Shown here in pieces: positions 1-7,531 of a DNA stretch of 64,000 nt (positions are counted from its first letter, which is position 1; every line of letters starts with the position of its first letter). A program made the position numbers and the translations under genes. The DNA comes from UBA2040 sp963977135. Its GTDB lineage: Bacteria; Bacteroidota; Bacteroidia; Flavobacteriales_D; Crocinitomicaceae. The DNA is taken from contig CAXBNN010000007.1 in the NCBI GenBank assembly GCA_963977135.1, forward strand, positions 1 through 64,000, in the 5' to 3' direction. Under the pieces are notes generated by a model. It had not been told where the DNA came from. It worked only from the letters and a program-made list of their open reading frames with translations, and ran no database searches.

Positions 1-790
1 CAGGAGGTGGAACGATAACAATAACAGGTGGAGGAACAACTATAGATTATACACCAGCACCAAACTTTAATGGTGTTGATACCATAATCTACACGGTTTG
101 TGATGCTGGAACTCCATTGCCTATAATATGTTTGAATGATACATTATTTGTAACAGTAAACCCAGTTAATGACGCGCCATCTCAAGGCAACGAAACCATG
201 GGACCAATCGCAGAGGACACACCAACGGCAACTACTTCGCCAAATCTAACGGCCAACAACATTGACCCAGATGGAACAACGACAACGGTAACAACTATAG
301 TTAGTTCATCAGGAGGTGGAACGATAACAATAACAGGTGGAGGAACAACTATAGATTATACACCTACATTAAATTTTAATGGAATAGATACAGTTGTCTA
401 TACAGTTTGTGACAATGGTAATCCATTGCCGGTAGCTTGTGTTAATGATACATTATTTATAACAGTTACTCCAGTGAATGATACAATGTCACAAGGAAAC
501 GAGACCTTAGGAGGTATATTAGAAGACCAAACTGGAGCAACGACTTCAGGTGATTTAACGTTGAATAATATTGACCCAGATGGAACAGCGACAACAGTTA
601 CAGCCATAGTCAGTACAACTGGTGGTGGAATTGTCGTTATTAACTCAGGAGGTACAACAGTTAACTATACTCCAGCACCAAATTTCAATGGAATTGATAC
701 TGTAATTTATACGGTTTGTGATGCAGGTACCCCATTGCCGATTATCTGCGTTAATGATACATTATTTGTCACAGTGAATCCTCAAGTCGA
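1..790 (+). repeat. 309-bp coding repeat (cadherin/Ig-like units)
   Basis: Bases 1-55 are identical to 310-364, a 309-base (103-codon) period. A third, more diverged unit follows at about 618. The near-identity at DNA level implies recent duplication or gene conversion inside the cargo gene. Confidence 0.85.
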
Positions 791-2303
791 TTCAGACGGA
801 GACGGAGTAAGTGATGACGTTGAAATCGTGGATGGAACCAATCCAAATGATCCTTGTAGCCTTATTTTGGCTAATCAAAACATGACTCCACAAGCCCTAT
901 TCTTAACAGGAGATTGTGATGGTGATGGTGTTGCGAATGGTGATGAAATCAATGATGGAACGAACATCCAAGATTCTTGTGATTATAATTTAGTTAACCA
1001 AGTTTTCACCAACGTAAGTGCAGCATATTTGGCTGCAGATTGTGATGGCGATGGTGTGCCAAATGGATTAGAAATAGATCCGGATGGTGATGGTGTTGCC
1101 GGACCAAACGGAACAGACCCACAGGACCCTTGTGATTTTAATATTGAAGATCAGGTTTTTACCAACGTAAGTGCAGCATATTTGGCTGCAGATTGTGATG
1201 GTGATGGTGTTCCAAATGGATTAGAAATAGATCCGGATGGAGATGGTGTAGCTGGACCAAATGGAACAGGTCCTTTAGATCCTTGCGATTTTAATATTGA
1301 AGATCAAGTATTCGCTAATGTAAATGCTATATTCCTAACAGCCGATTGTGATGGTGATGGTGTTCCAAATGGATTAGAAATAGATCCAGATGGAGATGGA
1401 GTTGCTGGTCCTAACGGAACCGACGCTCAAGACCCGTGTGATTTTAATATTGAAGATCAAGTATTCGCCAATGTAAGTGCTGCATTCTTAGTTGCAGATT
1501 GTGATGGTGATGGTGTAACCAATGGAGATGAAATAGATCCGGATGGTGATGGTGTAGCAGGACCGAACGGAACAAACCCACTGGATTTATGTGACTTTAA
1601 TATCGAAAATCAAGTCTTCGCGATGGTAACGCAGGCGTATTTGGATGAGGATTGTGACGGTGATGGAGTGACCAATGGCTTGGAACAAGATCCGGATAGT
1701 AATGGAGTTGAGGGGCCAAATGGCACAAACCCACAAGATCCATGTGACTTTAACGAAGATGATCAAATTCTTGCTAATGCGACAACAGTGTTTTTGGATA
1801 TCGACTGTGATGGCGATGGTGTAACGAATGGTGATGAGATTAATGATGGAACAGATCCGTTTGACCCTTGTAGCCTGATACTTGCCAGTCAAACTTTACC
1901 ACCTTCACCACAATGGTATTTATTGGACTGTGATGGCGATGGAATTGACAATGAAGAAGAAGTGAATAATGGTACTGACCCATTTGACTCTTGCAACCCT
2001 AAGCCTTGTGAATTGATTATTCCTCAGGCATTTACTCCTGACGGAGACGGTATAAATGACTTCTTGGTAATTGTTGGAATAAATTATTTCCCTGAAAATA
2101 CTTTGGTTATATATAATCGTTGGGGAAATATTGTTTTTGAAGTCAAAGAATATCAAAATGACTGGGCAGGAACCAATAACGGCAAACTTGTTATAGGAGG
2201 TGATGAACTTCCAACAGGAACGTATTATTATGTTCTAGATTGTAAGGATCCTAATATGGGTGAAAATGGTATTTACAAAGGCTATATATACATACAGAGA
2301 TAA
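1..2303 (+). CDS. Giant T9SS type-B secreted repeat protein (5' end outside window)
   Basis: The reading frame is open from base 3 at the left edge, so this is the C-terminal part of a larger surface or secreted protein. In order it shows cadherin/Ig-like units of about 103 residues (each with a VNDTLF-type strand and an NFNGIDT motif), then a run of thrombospondin-type-3-like calcium-binding repeats with DCDGDGV cores, then a C-terminal domain of about 85 residues. That last domain begins IPQAFTPDGDGINDF and contains IYNRWGNIVFE and a GTYYYVLD strand, the hallmark of the gliding-motility-associated type-B sorting domain (TIGR04131 family). Such domains send proteins through the type IX secretion system. 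PorP/SprF lies 48 bases downstream, which fits a cargo/partner pair. A TTG at 117 is not the real start, because the frame continues upstream of it. The exact role (adhesion or gliding) is inferred. Confidence 0.93.
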   Translation, partial: GGGTITITGGGTTIDYTPAPNFNGVDTIIYTVCDAGTPLPIICLNDTLFVTVNPVNDAPSQGNETMGPIAEDTPTATTSPNLTANNIDPDGTTTTVTTIVSSSGGGTITITGGGTTIDYTPTLNFNGIDTVVYTVCDNGNPLPVACVNDTLFITVTPVNDTMSQGNETLGGILEDQTGATTSGDLTLNNIDPDGTATTVTAIVSTTGGGIVVINSGGTTVNYTPAPNFNGIDTVIYTVCDAGTPLPIICVNDTLFVTVNPQVDSDGDGVSDDVEIVDGTNPNDPCSLILANQNMTPQALFLTGDCDGDGVANGDEINDGTNIQDSCDYNLVNQVFTNVSAAYLAADCDGDGVPNGLEIDPDGDGVAGPNGTDPQDPCDFNIEDQVFTNVSAAYLAADCDGDGVPNGLEIDPDGDGVAGPNGTGPLDPCDFNIEDQVFANVNAIFLTADCDGDGVPNGLEIDPDGDGVAGPNGTDAQDPCDFNIEDQVFANVSAAFLVADCDGDGVTNGDEIDPDGDGVAGPNGTNPLDLCDFNIENQVFAMVTQAYLDEDCDGDGVTNGLEQDPDSNGVEGPNGTNPQDPCDFNEDDQILANATTVFLDIDCDGDGVTNGDEINDGTDPFDPCSLILASQTLPPSPQWYLLDCDGDGIDNEEEVNNGTDPFDSCNPKPCELIIPQAFTPDGDGINDFLVIVGINYFPENTLVIYNRWGNIVFEVKEYQNDWAGTNNGKLVIGGDELPTGTYYYVLDCKDPNMGENGIYKGYIYIQR
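1038..1955 (+). repeat. Six 153-bp TSP3-like calcium-binding repeats
   Basis: The motif ga(t/c)tgtga(t/c)gg recurs at 1038, 1191, 1344, 1497, 1650 and 1803, exactly 153 bases (51 codons) apart. Flanking copies at 912 and 1926 have shorter spacing (126 and 123 bases). Most full units have a DCDGDGV core, a second DPDGDGVAGPNGT loop and a DPCDFN segment, so each carries two acidic loops and two cysteines, consistent with Ca2+-binding thrombospondin-type-3-like repeats. Confidence 0.9.
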
Positions 2304-2312
2304 ATTTACAAT

Positions 2313-2334
2313 CCTCCTATCGAGGGGTAGGAGG
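2313..2334 (+). terminator. Intergenic hairpin between cargo gene and porP/sprF-like gene
   Basis: Bases 2313-2319 (cctccta) pair with 2328-2334 (taggagg) around an 8-base loop. No T-run follows, so it may be a processing or partial termination hairpin that sets the ratio of cargo to partner rather than a strong terminator. Confidence 0.4.
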
Positions 2335-2351
2335 TTGACAAAACAATTAAA

Positions 2352-3272
2352 ATGAAAAATACAATTGATATACTATTTGCAACGCTGATAATGTCAATTA
2401 CGACATTATCCTTTGCTCAGCAGGATCCGCATTTTACGCAGTATTTTGACAATACTCTTTTTGTAAATCCTGCATACGCGGGAAGCAATGAAGCATTAAA
2501 CTTTACTGCTATTCATCGTGAGCAATGGGTAGGTTTTGATGGAAGACCTCGGTCCACAACAATGAGTTTGCATTCACCTCTAAGGTACGAATCGGTTGGG
2601 GTAGGCCTCACGTTCGTTAATGACCAAGCTGGACCAGTCAAACAAAACATGGTTTATGGCGATTTCTCGTATTCGTTTAGATTGAATAAACCCGAGAATA
2701 AGCTGTCTTTTGGAATCAAGGCTGGTATGAATATAGTGAGTTTAGGAACATCAAATCTGGTAACTACAGAAACAAACGACCCGAAACTTATATCGAATGT
2801 AAATAATCATATTAACCCTAACGTAGGAGCAGGTATTTATTATCATACTCCAAAGTTTTTTATTGGAGCAAGTTCGCCTAAATTAATAGAAAGTAGTTAT
2901 GATGGACTTAATGATAAAAACGTAGAAAGGCGTCATTATTATGGTATAATTGGAGGTGTTCTTAAGTTAAACCGCTCATGGAAATTGCGTCCTACTGCTC
3001 AATTAAAAATGGCCAATAATGCACCAATGAGCATTGATGTGAGTGTCGCTGGAATTTTCATGGATAGATTTTGGTTAGGTGCAATGTATAGATGGGATGC
3101 GGCTTTAGGAGCCTTCATTCAATTCCAAATTACTGATCAACTAAAAGCGGGCTTTGCTTCGGATTTTGGTATGCAGGCCATGCGAAATTATAATGATGGA
3201 ACTTTTGAATTGATGCTTTCATATGATTTCTTTTTCAAAAAAGAAGGTGTCCGCTCACCTCGATATTTCTAA
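2352..3272 (+). CDS. PorP/SprF family T9SS outer-membrane protein
   Basis: 306 residues with an N-terminal signal peptide ending LSFAQ. The mature start QDPHFTQYFDN..FVNPAYAGS is the signature of the PorP/SprF family, predicted outer-membrane beta barrels related to the FadL fold. Downstream features include HREQW at about residue 55 and repeated barrel-like strands with aromatic residues up to the C-terminal F. Family members support secretion or surface attachment of specific T9SS cargo; SprF is needed for SprB export in Flavobacterium johnsoniae. Its place directly behind a type-B cargo gene and ahead of a PorE-like gene suggests it serves that cargo. The ATG at 2352 gives a complete signal peptide. 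The family call is firm; the cargo pairing is inferred from context. Confidence 0.93.
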   Translation: MKNTIDILFATLIMSITTLSFAQQDPHFTQYFDNTLFVNPAYAGSNEALNFTAIHREQWVGFDGRPRSTTMSLHSPLRYESVGVGLTFVNDQAGPVKQNMVYGDFSYSFRLNKPENKLSFGIKAGMNIVSLGTSNLVTTETNDPKLISNVNNHINPNVGAGIYYHTPKFFIGASSPKLIESSYDGLNDKNVERRHYYGIIGGVLKLNRSWKLRPTAQLKMANNAPMSIDVSVAGIFMDRFWLGAMYRWDAALGAFIQFQITDQLKAGFASDFGMQAMRNYNDGTFELMLSYDFFFKKEGVRSPRYF

Positions 3273-3300
3273 AAAAAGCTGCTCGAACAACGATACGAAT

Positions 3301-5619
3301 ATGAAAAATTTTTTAGTACTAAGTTTTGTTCTTTTAGGAACATTCACTATCGCTCAAAACCGGATTTTAAGAAAAGCTGATCGCTATTTTGATAAGATTT
3401 CTTATGCTTATGCAGTACCTCTTTATGAAGAACTTATAGGAACTAATTTAGACACCCCTTTGATGAGATCTAATTTGGCGAGATGTTATTATTTCATGGG
3501 TGATATGAAAAACGCAGAGCCTGCATTAGCATTAATAGTAAACTCTACAAATGCAAAGAACGATGATATTTTTTATTACGCTCAAACCCTTAAACAAAAT
3601 GGGAAAATAATCGAAAGTGATGTCTGGATGAATAAATTTAAAAATAAAGCACCAGATGATATTCGTGGGAATTCATATTCCCAAAATTTAGATTATTTCC
3701 AGCGTATTATGGCGCAAAGGAAAAAGTTTGAAATCAAGAATTTGAATGTAAATACCCCCTCTGCGGAATTCGGCGGTTATCCTACTGCAGATGGTAAAAG
3801 TGCCTACTTCGTATCCAACAGGAGGAAAAGAGCATTGGTGAAATTTGAATGGTCATGGAACAAAGGACGTTTTCTAGATTTGTATTCCTCAGAAATAGGT
3901 TTGTTTAATGAACTTGAACAAGCAGATAAGATGAGTCGGAAAACTAACTCTATTTATCATGAAGGACCATTAGCTTTTACCCCAGATGGAAAAACTGTTT
4001 ATTTCACGAGAAACAACTTAGCCAATGGCAAAGAGCGAAGGGATAATAAAGGTATTCAAAACTTGAAGTTGCATAGAGCGACAGTTGATGAAAAAGGGAA
4101 ATGGTTAAATGAAGAGGTGCTTACTTTTAGTTCGAAAGATTATTCAGTTGGTCACCCTACAATAACTGCTGATGGTAAATGGATGTATTTTGCGTCTGAC
4201 ATGCCAGGAGGAATTGGAGGAGCCGATATATATAAGATTGAATTATTACCAGATGGTGGATTTGGAGTTATAACGAATCTAGGCAAGGAGGTGAATACTG
4301 AAGGCCAAGATATGTTTCCGTGGGTTTCAAACGAAGGCAATTTATTCTTTTCATCCAATGGAAGAATAGGATTGGGAGGACTTGACGTTTTCGTGATGTT
4401 CCCAACAGAAACTGGTTTTTCAGGAATGATGAATTTAGGATTACCAATCAATGGTCAGTATGATGATTTTGCTTTCACGATGAACAAAGACAATTTAACA
4501 GGCTACTTTTCTTCGAATCGCGCAGGCGGGAAAGGGGATGATGATATATATTCATACAAGCTTATAGAATCTTTGATTCTCGATTTAAAAATAGAGGGTC
4601 TCATAACTGATCGAGTAACAAAACTTATTCTTCCCAACGTTAATGTAGAATTACTTGATAATGATGGGTCTGTCATTGCATCAACAATCACTGATTCTGA
4701 AGGAAAATACAACTTTTCTTTGGCGCCGGATATGGGTTATCAAGTCAAAGCAACGAAAGAAAAGTACTTTGAAAACAACTTAACTTTTGATACGAAAGAA
4801 TTGGCTTTAGAAACAAAACTTCTGAAAAAAGATTTACAGTTAGTGCAGTTTCTTGGACTAGAAAATAATGCCTTGGTTGTTGATAGTAAAACAGGTTTAC
4901 CGATGGATAGTGTAACTATGAGTTTCACTGACAATTTTACCGGAAAAAAATTCTTAGAGTTGAAAACTCCAGAAACGGGTCTTGCATTGAAATCGATTTT
5001 AAATCATTTTATTGATGATACCGTTTCATTGAACATTGATTTAATGAAAGTAGGTTATACTCCAAAAACATTGTTCTATAACGGGAAAATTTCTAAACCG
5101 GGGATTATCGATATTCATCAAATGCTAGTCGGTGGGTTGACTTTAGAAAAAGAGTTAACTCCTGAGGAGGTAGAACAAATGACAAACAAGGATTTAGCCG
5201 CGTTTGTAAGAATTAATCCTATCAACTTCGATTTGGACAAATACAATATTCGTCAAGATGCGAAAATAGAATTGGACAAAATTATTGCGATCATGAATAA
5301 ATATCCCGAAATGGAGGTTGAATTAGGCGCTCACACTGATTGTAGAGCGAGTATCGCTTATAACGAGCAGCTTTCTGACCGACGAGCAAAAACTTCCGCG
5401 GGTTATATAAAAAGCAAAATTACGAACCCATCCCGTATATACGGAAAAGGATATGGAGAGTCTCGATTGCTGAATGATTGCGGTTGCGAAGGAAATGTGT
5501 TTTCTAACTGTTCAGAAGAGGAACATGAGAAAAACCGTAGAACAGAGTTTAGAGTCGTGAAAACAGGGGTGGAGAATTTAAAAGTTATAAATACTTCACC
5601 GGACTCTTTCGATAATTAA
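3301..5619 (+). CDS. PorE-like OmpA family lipid/peptidoglycan-linked T9SS accessory protein
   Basis: 772 residues from the ATG at 3301. The frame is open back to 3223, but only 3301 gives a clean signal peptide (MKNFLVLSFVLLGTFTIAQ). Domain order: helical TPR-like region (about 25-130), five PD40/beta-propeller motifs (about 160-430, each like DGK..YF.SN), a carboxypeptidase-regulatory-like beta sandwich (about 440-510, GLITDRVTKLILPNVNVEL), and a C-terminal OmpA peptidoglycan-binding domain (about 640-760, with INFDLDKYNIR and LSDRRA). This TPR, propeller, CRD, OmpA order is that of PorE of Porphyromonas gingivalis and of many paralogs in Bacteroidota. The OmpA domain should tether it to peptidoglycan. 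It follows the PorP/SprF gene by 28 bases, probably in one operon. Whether it is the core PorE or a cargo-dedicated paralog cannot be told from this window. Confidence 0.88.
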   Translation: MKNFLVLSFVLLGTFTIAQNRILRKADRYFDKISYAYAVPLYEELIGTNLDTPLMRSNLARCYYFMGDMKNAEPALALIVNSTNAKNDDIFYYAQTLKQNGKIIESDVWMNKFKNKAPDDIRGNSYSQNLDYFQRIMAQRKKFEIKNLNVNTPSAEFGGYPTADGKSAYFVSNRRKRALVKFEWSWNKGRFLDLYSSEIGLFNELEQADKMSRKTNSIYHEGPLAFTPDGKTVYFTRNNLANGKERRDNKGIQNLKLHRATVDEKGKWLNEEVLTFSSKDYSVGHPTITADGKWMYFASDMPGGIGGADIYKIELLPDGGFGVITNLGKEVNTEGQDMFPWVSNEGNLFFSSNGRIGLGGLDVFVMFPTETGFSGMMNLGLPINGQYDDFAFTMNKDNLTGYFSSNRAGGKGDDDIYSYKLIESLILDLKIEGLITDRVTKLILPNVNVELLDNDGSVIASTITDSEGKYNFSLAPDMGYQVKATKEKYFENNLTFDTKELALETKLLKKDLQLVQFLGLENNALVVDSKTGLPMDSVTMSFTDNFTGKKFLELKTPETGLALKSILNHFIDDTVSLNIDLMKVGYTPKTLFYNGKISKPGIIDIHQMLVGGLTLEKELTPEEVEQMTNKDLAAFVRINPINFDLDKYNIRQDAKIELDKIIAIMNKYPEMEVELGAHTDCRASIAYNEQLSDRRAKTSAGYIKSKITNPSRIYGKGYGESRLLNDCGCEGNVFSNCSEEEHEKNRRTEFRVVKTGVENLKVINTSPDSFDN

Positions 5620-5644
5620 ACCGATATATAGTATAGAAAAGTAC

Positions 5645-5675
5645 AGCTCTTACTTCTTTTGAGGTAGGAGCTTTT
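5645..5675. terminator. Terminator hairpin between convergent genes
   Basis: Stem 5645-5653 (agctcttac) with 5664-5672 (gtaggagct, one G-T pair), followed by a short T-run. It lies just past the stop of the PorE-like gene and before the convergent hydrolase gene. Confidence 0.7.
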
Positions 5676-5689
5676 AACTTTTTCCAAGT

Positions 5690-6472
5690 TTATTTAGACA
5701 GGTTCCCTAAATAATGGATCACAGTCGAATTGAAAATTTCAGGTTTTTCTACATTCACGACATGACCGCATGCTGGAATTACGACCAGTTGAGTACTCAA
5801 ATGATTTTTAACCAATTTAGAAATTGAAGGCAAAAACATATGATCTTCTTCACCCATAACATAAAGAGTCGGAATTCCTGATTCTTTTATCCTGAAAAAT
5901 CGCAGAAGAGGATTGACTTCTGAAATAAGCGTAAACCAACGTTTAAATTCACTTTGACGCAGTTTCTTGGCTTCATTAACAAAGAGTAAGCGAGATTCGC
6001 GATGCTTCTTCCTAGGCATTATTATAACGGCAAATAAGCGATATAGTATTAAATATGGAATAATAGATTTGAAAAGAGCTCCGAATCGCATTAAAACTTG
6101 TCCACGTAAATTCAGTTTCATAACTGCCCCAGCCATGATTAAACTGCTCGTTCGTTCAGGATAACGTTCGGTAATTTCGCGAATAAGTATTGTTCCCAAA
6201 GAAATTCCAACAAAGTGTGAGCTTGTAATATTTAAATGATCTAAAACTTCAATGATTTCATCGCTTATCGTATCAAAAGTGTATCGCTTGAATTTTTTAT
6301 AAATCGGCTCTTTTGATTTACCATGGCCGCGGAGGTCAATTAGAAGGACATTGAAGTCTTTCTTAAATGCTTTCAATTGTTTGTACCATATTGCACTGCT
6401 ACCGCCTGCGCCATGCACAAAAGTTACCCACTGGCTATTTGTCGGATGAAGAATTTTGGTATAATGAAGCAT
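5690..6472 (-). CDS. Alpha/beta-fold hydrolase
   Basis: 260 residues, no signal peptide, so cytoplasmic. It has the alpha/beta hydrolase core: oxyanion HGAGGS (residues 20-25), DLRGHGKS (46-53), nucleophile elbow GISLG with Ser91, probable catalytic Asp210 in GEEDH, and His237 in CGHVVNVEKP. The triad therefore appears intact. Such small proteins include esterases, lipases and C-C hydrolases, and the sequence alone does not give the substrate. It stands alone, head-to-head with nothing obvious, 107 or more bases downstream of the cold-shock gene on the same strand, which has its own terminator. Confidence 0.85.
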   Translation of the reverse strand: MLHYTKILHPTNSQWVTFVHGAGGSSAIWYKQLKAFKKDFNVLLIDLRGHGKSKEPIYKKFKRYTFDTISDEIIEVLDHLNITSSHFVGISLGTILIREITERYPERTSSLIMAGAVMKLNLRGQVLMRFGALFKSIIPYLILYRLFAVIIMPRKKHRESRLLFVNEAKKLRQSEFKRWFTLISEVNPLLRFFRIKESGIPTLYVMGEEDHMFLPSISKLVKNHLSTQLVVIPACGHVVNVEKPEIFNSTVIHYLGNLSK

Positions 6473-6528
6473 ATTTCCTTAACAAATAAAAATTTGAATT
6501 GTTTTTTGTGAATATAGACATTAGTTCA

Positions 6529-6559
6529 AAAAAAAAGTCCGCTTGAAGAACAAGCGGAC
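6529..6559 (-). terminator. Rho-independent terminator of the cold-shock gene
   Basis: On the minus strand, stem 6551-6559/6537-6545 (gtccgcttg with caagcggac, 9 perfect pairs, 5-base loop) is followed by about nine T residues (6528-6536 read in reverse). This is the strongest terminator in the first 10 kb. Confidence 0.9.
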
Positions 6560-6588
6560 CATTTCATTTTGAAATTCTTAAAAGTATA

Positions 6589-6780
6589 TTAGATAACTTT
6601 AACGTTTACCGCGTTTAAGCCTTTTTTACCTTCTTCTAATTCAAACTCAACAACGTCACCTTCGCGTACTTCGTCGATTAATCCTGATACGTGTACAAAG
6701 TGATCTTTGTTTGCGCCTTCTTCTGTGATGAAACCAAATCCTTTTGTTTCGTTGAAGAATTTTACTGTGCCTTTATTCAT
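6589..6780 (-). CDS. Cold-shock domain protein (CspA family)
   Basis: 63 residues from the ATG at 6780; an upstream in-frame start at 6807 would add nine residues that the family lacks. It begins MNKGTVKFFNETKGFGFI and has both RNA-binding motifs: RNP1 KGFGFI and RNP2-like HFVHVSGL. It ends with the expected GLNAVNV strand. CspA proteins bind single-stranded RNA or DNA and melt mRNA structure. An exact -7 element (TACCTTTG, 6805-6812 on the minus strand) lies 24 bases upstream and a strong terminator follows, so it is monocistronic. Confidence 0.96.
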   Translation of the reverse strand: MNKGTVKFFNETKGFGFITEEGANKDHFVHVSGLIDEVREGDVVEFELEEGKKGLNAVNVKVI

Positions 6781-6804
6781 TGTAATTTTATTAAATAATT
6801 TATA

Positions 6805-6812
6805 CAAAGGTA
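6805..6812 (-). promoter_or_regulatory. Promoter -7 element of the cold-shock gene
   Basis: The plus strand reads caaaggta, i.e. TACCTTTG toward the gene, an exact match to the Bacteroidota -7 consensus TAnnTTTG, 24 bases upstream of the ATG. No clear -33 TTTG was found. Confidence 0.65.
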
Positions 6813-6892
6813 AACTAAATATTTGAATTTATTAATATTTTATGAAAATGGCTCTATTTTAGGACTTTATGGCTCTTAGAAAAAGATGTTTC

Positions 6893-7300
6893 TCATCCTT
6901 TTAAACCATGGTCAAAACCTTTTCTCAGTAAGTCAATAATCTCATTAGTAACTTGTTCGCCATTTTTAAGACGAATATGATGCCCAAACTGCCGGCCGTA
7001 TGGAACGACTTTAAATATCATTCCGTTATCAAGTGGTTCAGAGTAATAAAACTTCACATCCAGCTCTTTTGACATTGGTCTAACAATTAACCAAGCTTTT
7101 TTATTTGTGAAAATAATAGTATTTACCGAAGCACCTATCGACTGTGGTTCCCAATCCATCGTAATGTTCAAAACAGATTCAAAAGCCAATACTACATTGT
7201 CCGGTTTCCCAACAAACAAATCATCAATCGTATTCGTCGTGCACATGTGCGACTGATTGTTGACTTTAAATTTACGATCGCACTTTGGACAGGTGTACAT
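6893..7300 (-). CDS. DUF5655-like protein with N-terminal zinc-ribbon motif
   Basis: 135 residues from the ATG at 7300. A TTG at 7345 would add 15 residues encoded by a small tandem repeat and is less likely. The N-terminus MYTCPKCDRKF...HMC looks like a small zinc-binding knuckle. The rest (VGKPDNVVLAFESVL..., FTNKKAWLIVRPMSKELDVKFYYSE) resembles the DUF5655 domain, whose function is unknown. It is cytoplasmic with no membrane segment. It sits between the cold-shock gene and lysS, all on the minus strand, but is separated from lysS by a repeat-bearing spacer. The domain name is recalled from pattern and should be confirmed. Confidence 0.7.
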   Translation of the reverse strand: MYTCPKCDRKFKVNNQSHMCTTNTIDDLFVGKPDNVVLAFESVLNITMDWEPQSIGASVNTIIFTNKKAWLIVRPMSKELDVKFYYSEPLDNGMIFKVVPYGRQFGHHIRLKNGEQVTNEIIDLLRKGFDHGLKG

Positions 7301-7334
7301 TTTAATATTTTTTGGCCCATAATAAGGTAGTGAA

Positions 7335-7364
7335 ATTGGAGCCAAGACAATTGGAGCCAGGACT
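7335..7364. repeat. 15-bp tandem duplication upstream of DUF5655-like gene
   Basis: attggagccaagaca (7335-7349) is followed at once by attggagccaggact (7350-7364). It lies just outside the chosen start of the minus-strand gene. Confidence 0.7.
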
Positions 7365-7392
7365 GCAGGACTTTACTTTGAAGCACAAGGTC

Positions 7393-7440
7393 GTGATTTA
7401 ATCACAAAGTTCGCAAAGAAGGCGCGAAGCTCACAAAGAT
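7393..7440. repeat. 10-bp periodic 'cacaaag' intergenic repeat
   Basis: Four near-copies with 10-base phasing: tcacaaagt, tcgcaaagaa, ggcgcgaagc, tcacaaagat (7402-7440), preceded by the small palindrome gtgat-tta-atcac (7393-7405). It lies between lysS and the next gene. Similar cacaaag/gcaaag tracts occur between genes in many bacterial genomes; here it may be a dispersed repeat. Confidence 0.6.
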
Positions 7441-7531
7441 TAAAATGACAGTCCACGAATCCTAAATGTGAGCCCGCGAACTTCAAATGCCGTTAGGCTT
7501 CAAATTTAAGCGTAATGTGCATCAATGACCG

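Noticed and set aside
117..119. TTG as start of the left-edge gene
   Set aside because: The frame is open to base 3 and upstream residues continue the same 103-residue repeat, so the true start lies outside the window.
1038..1955. Regular 153-base repeats resembling a CRISPR or satellite array
   Set aside because: They are in one open frame, encode Asp-rich calcium loops and vary at codon level as a protein repeat, with no unique spacers.
3223..3300. Longer N-terminus for the PorE-like gene (start at 3223)
   Set aside because: It would overlap the PorP/SprF gene and place a hydrophilic leader ahead of a clear signal peptide starting at 3301.
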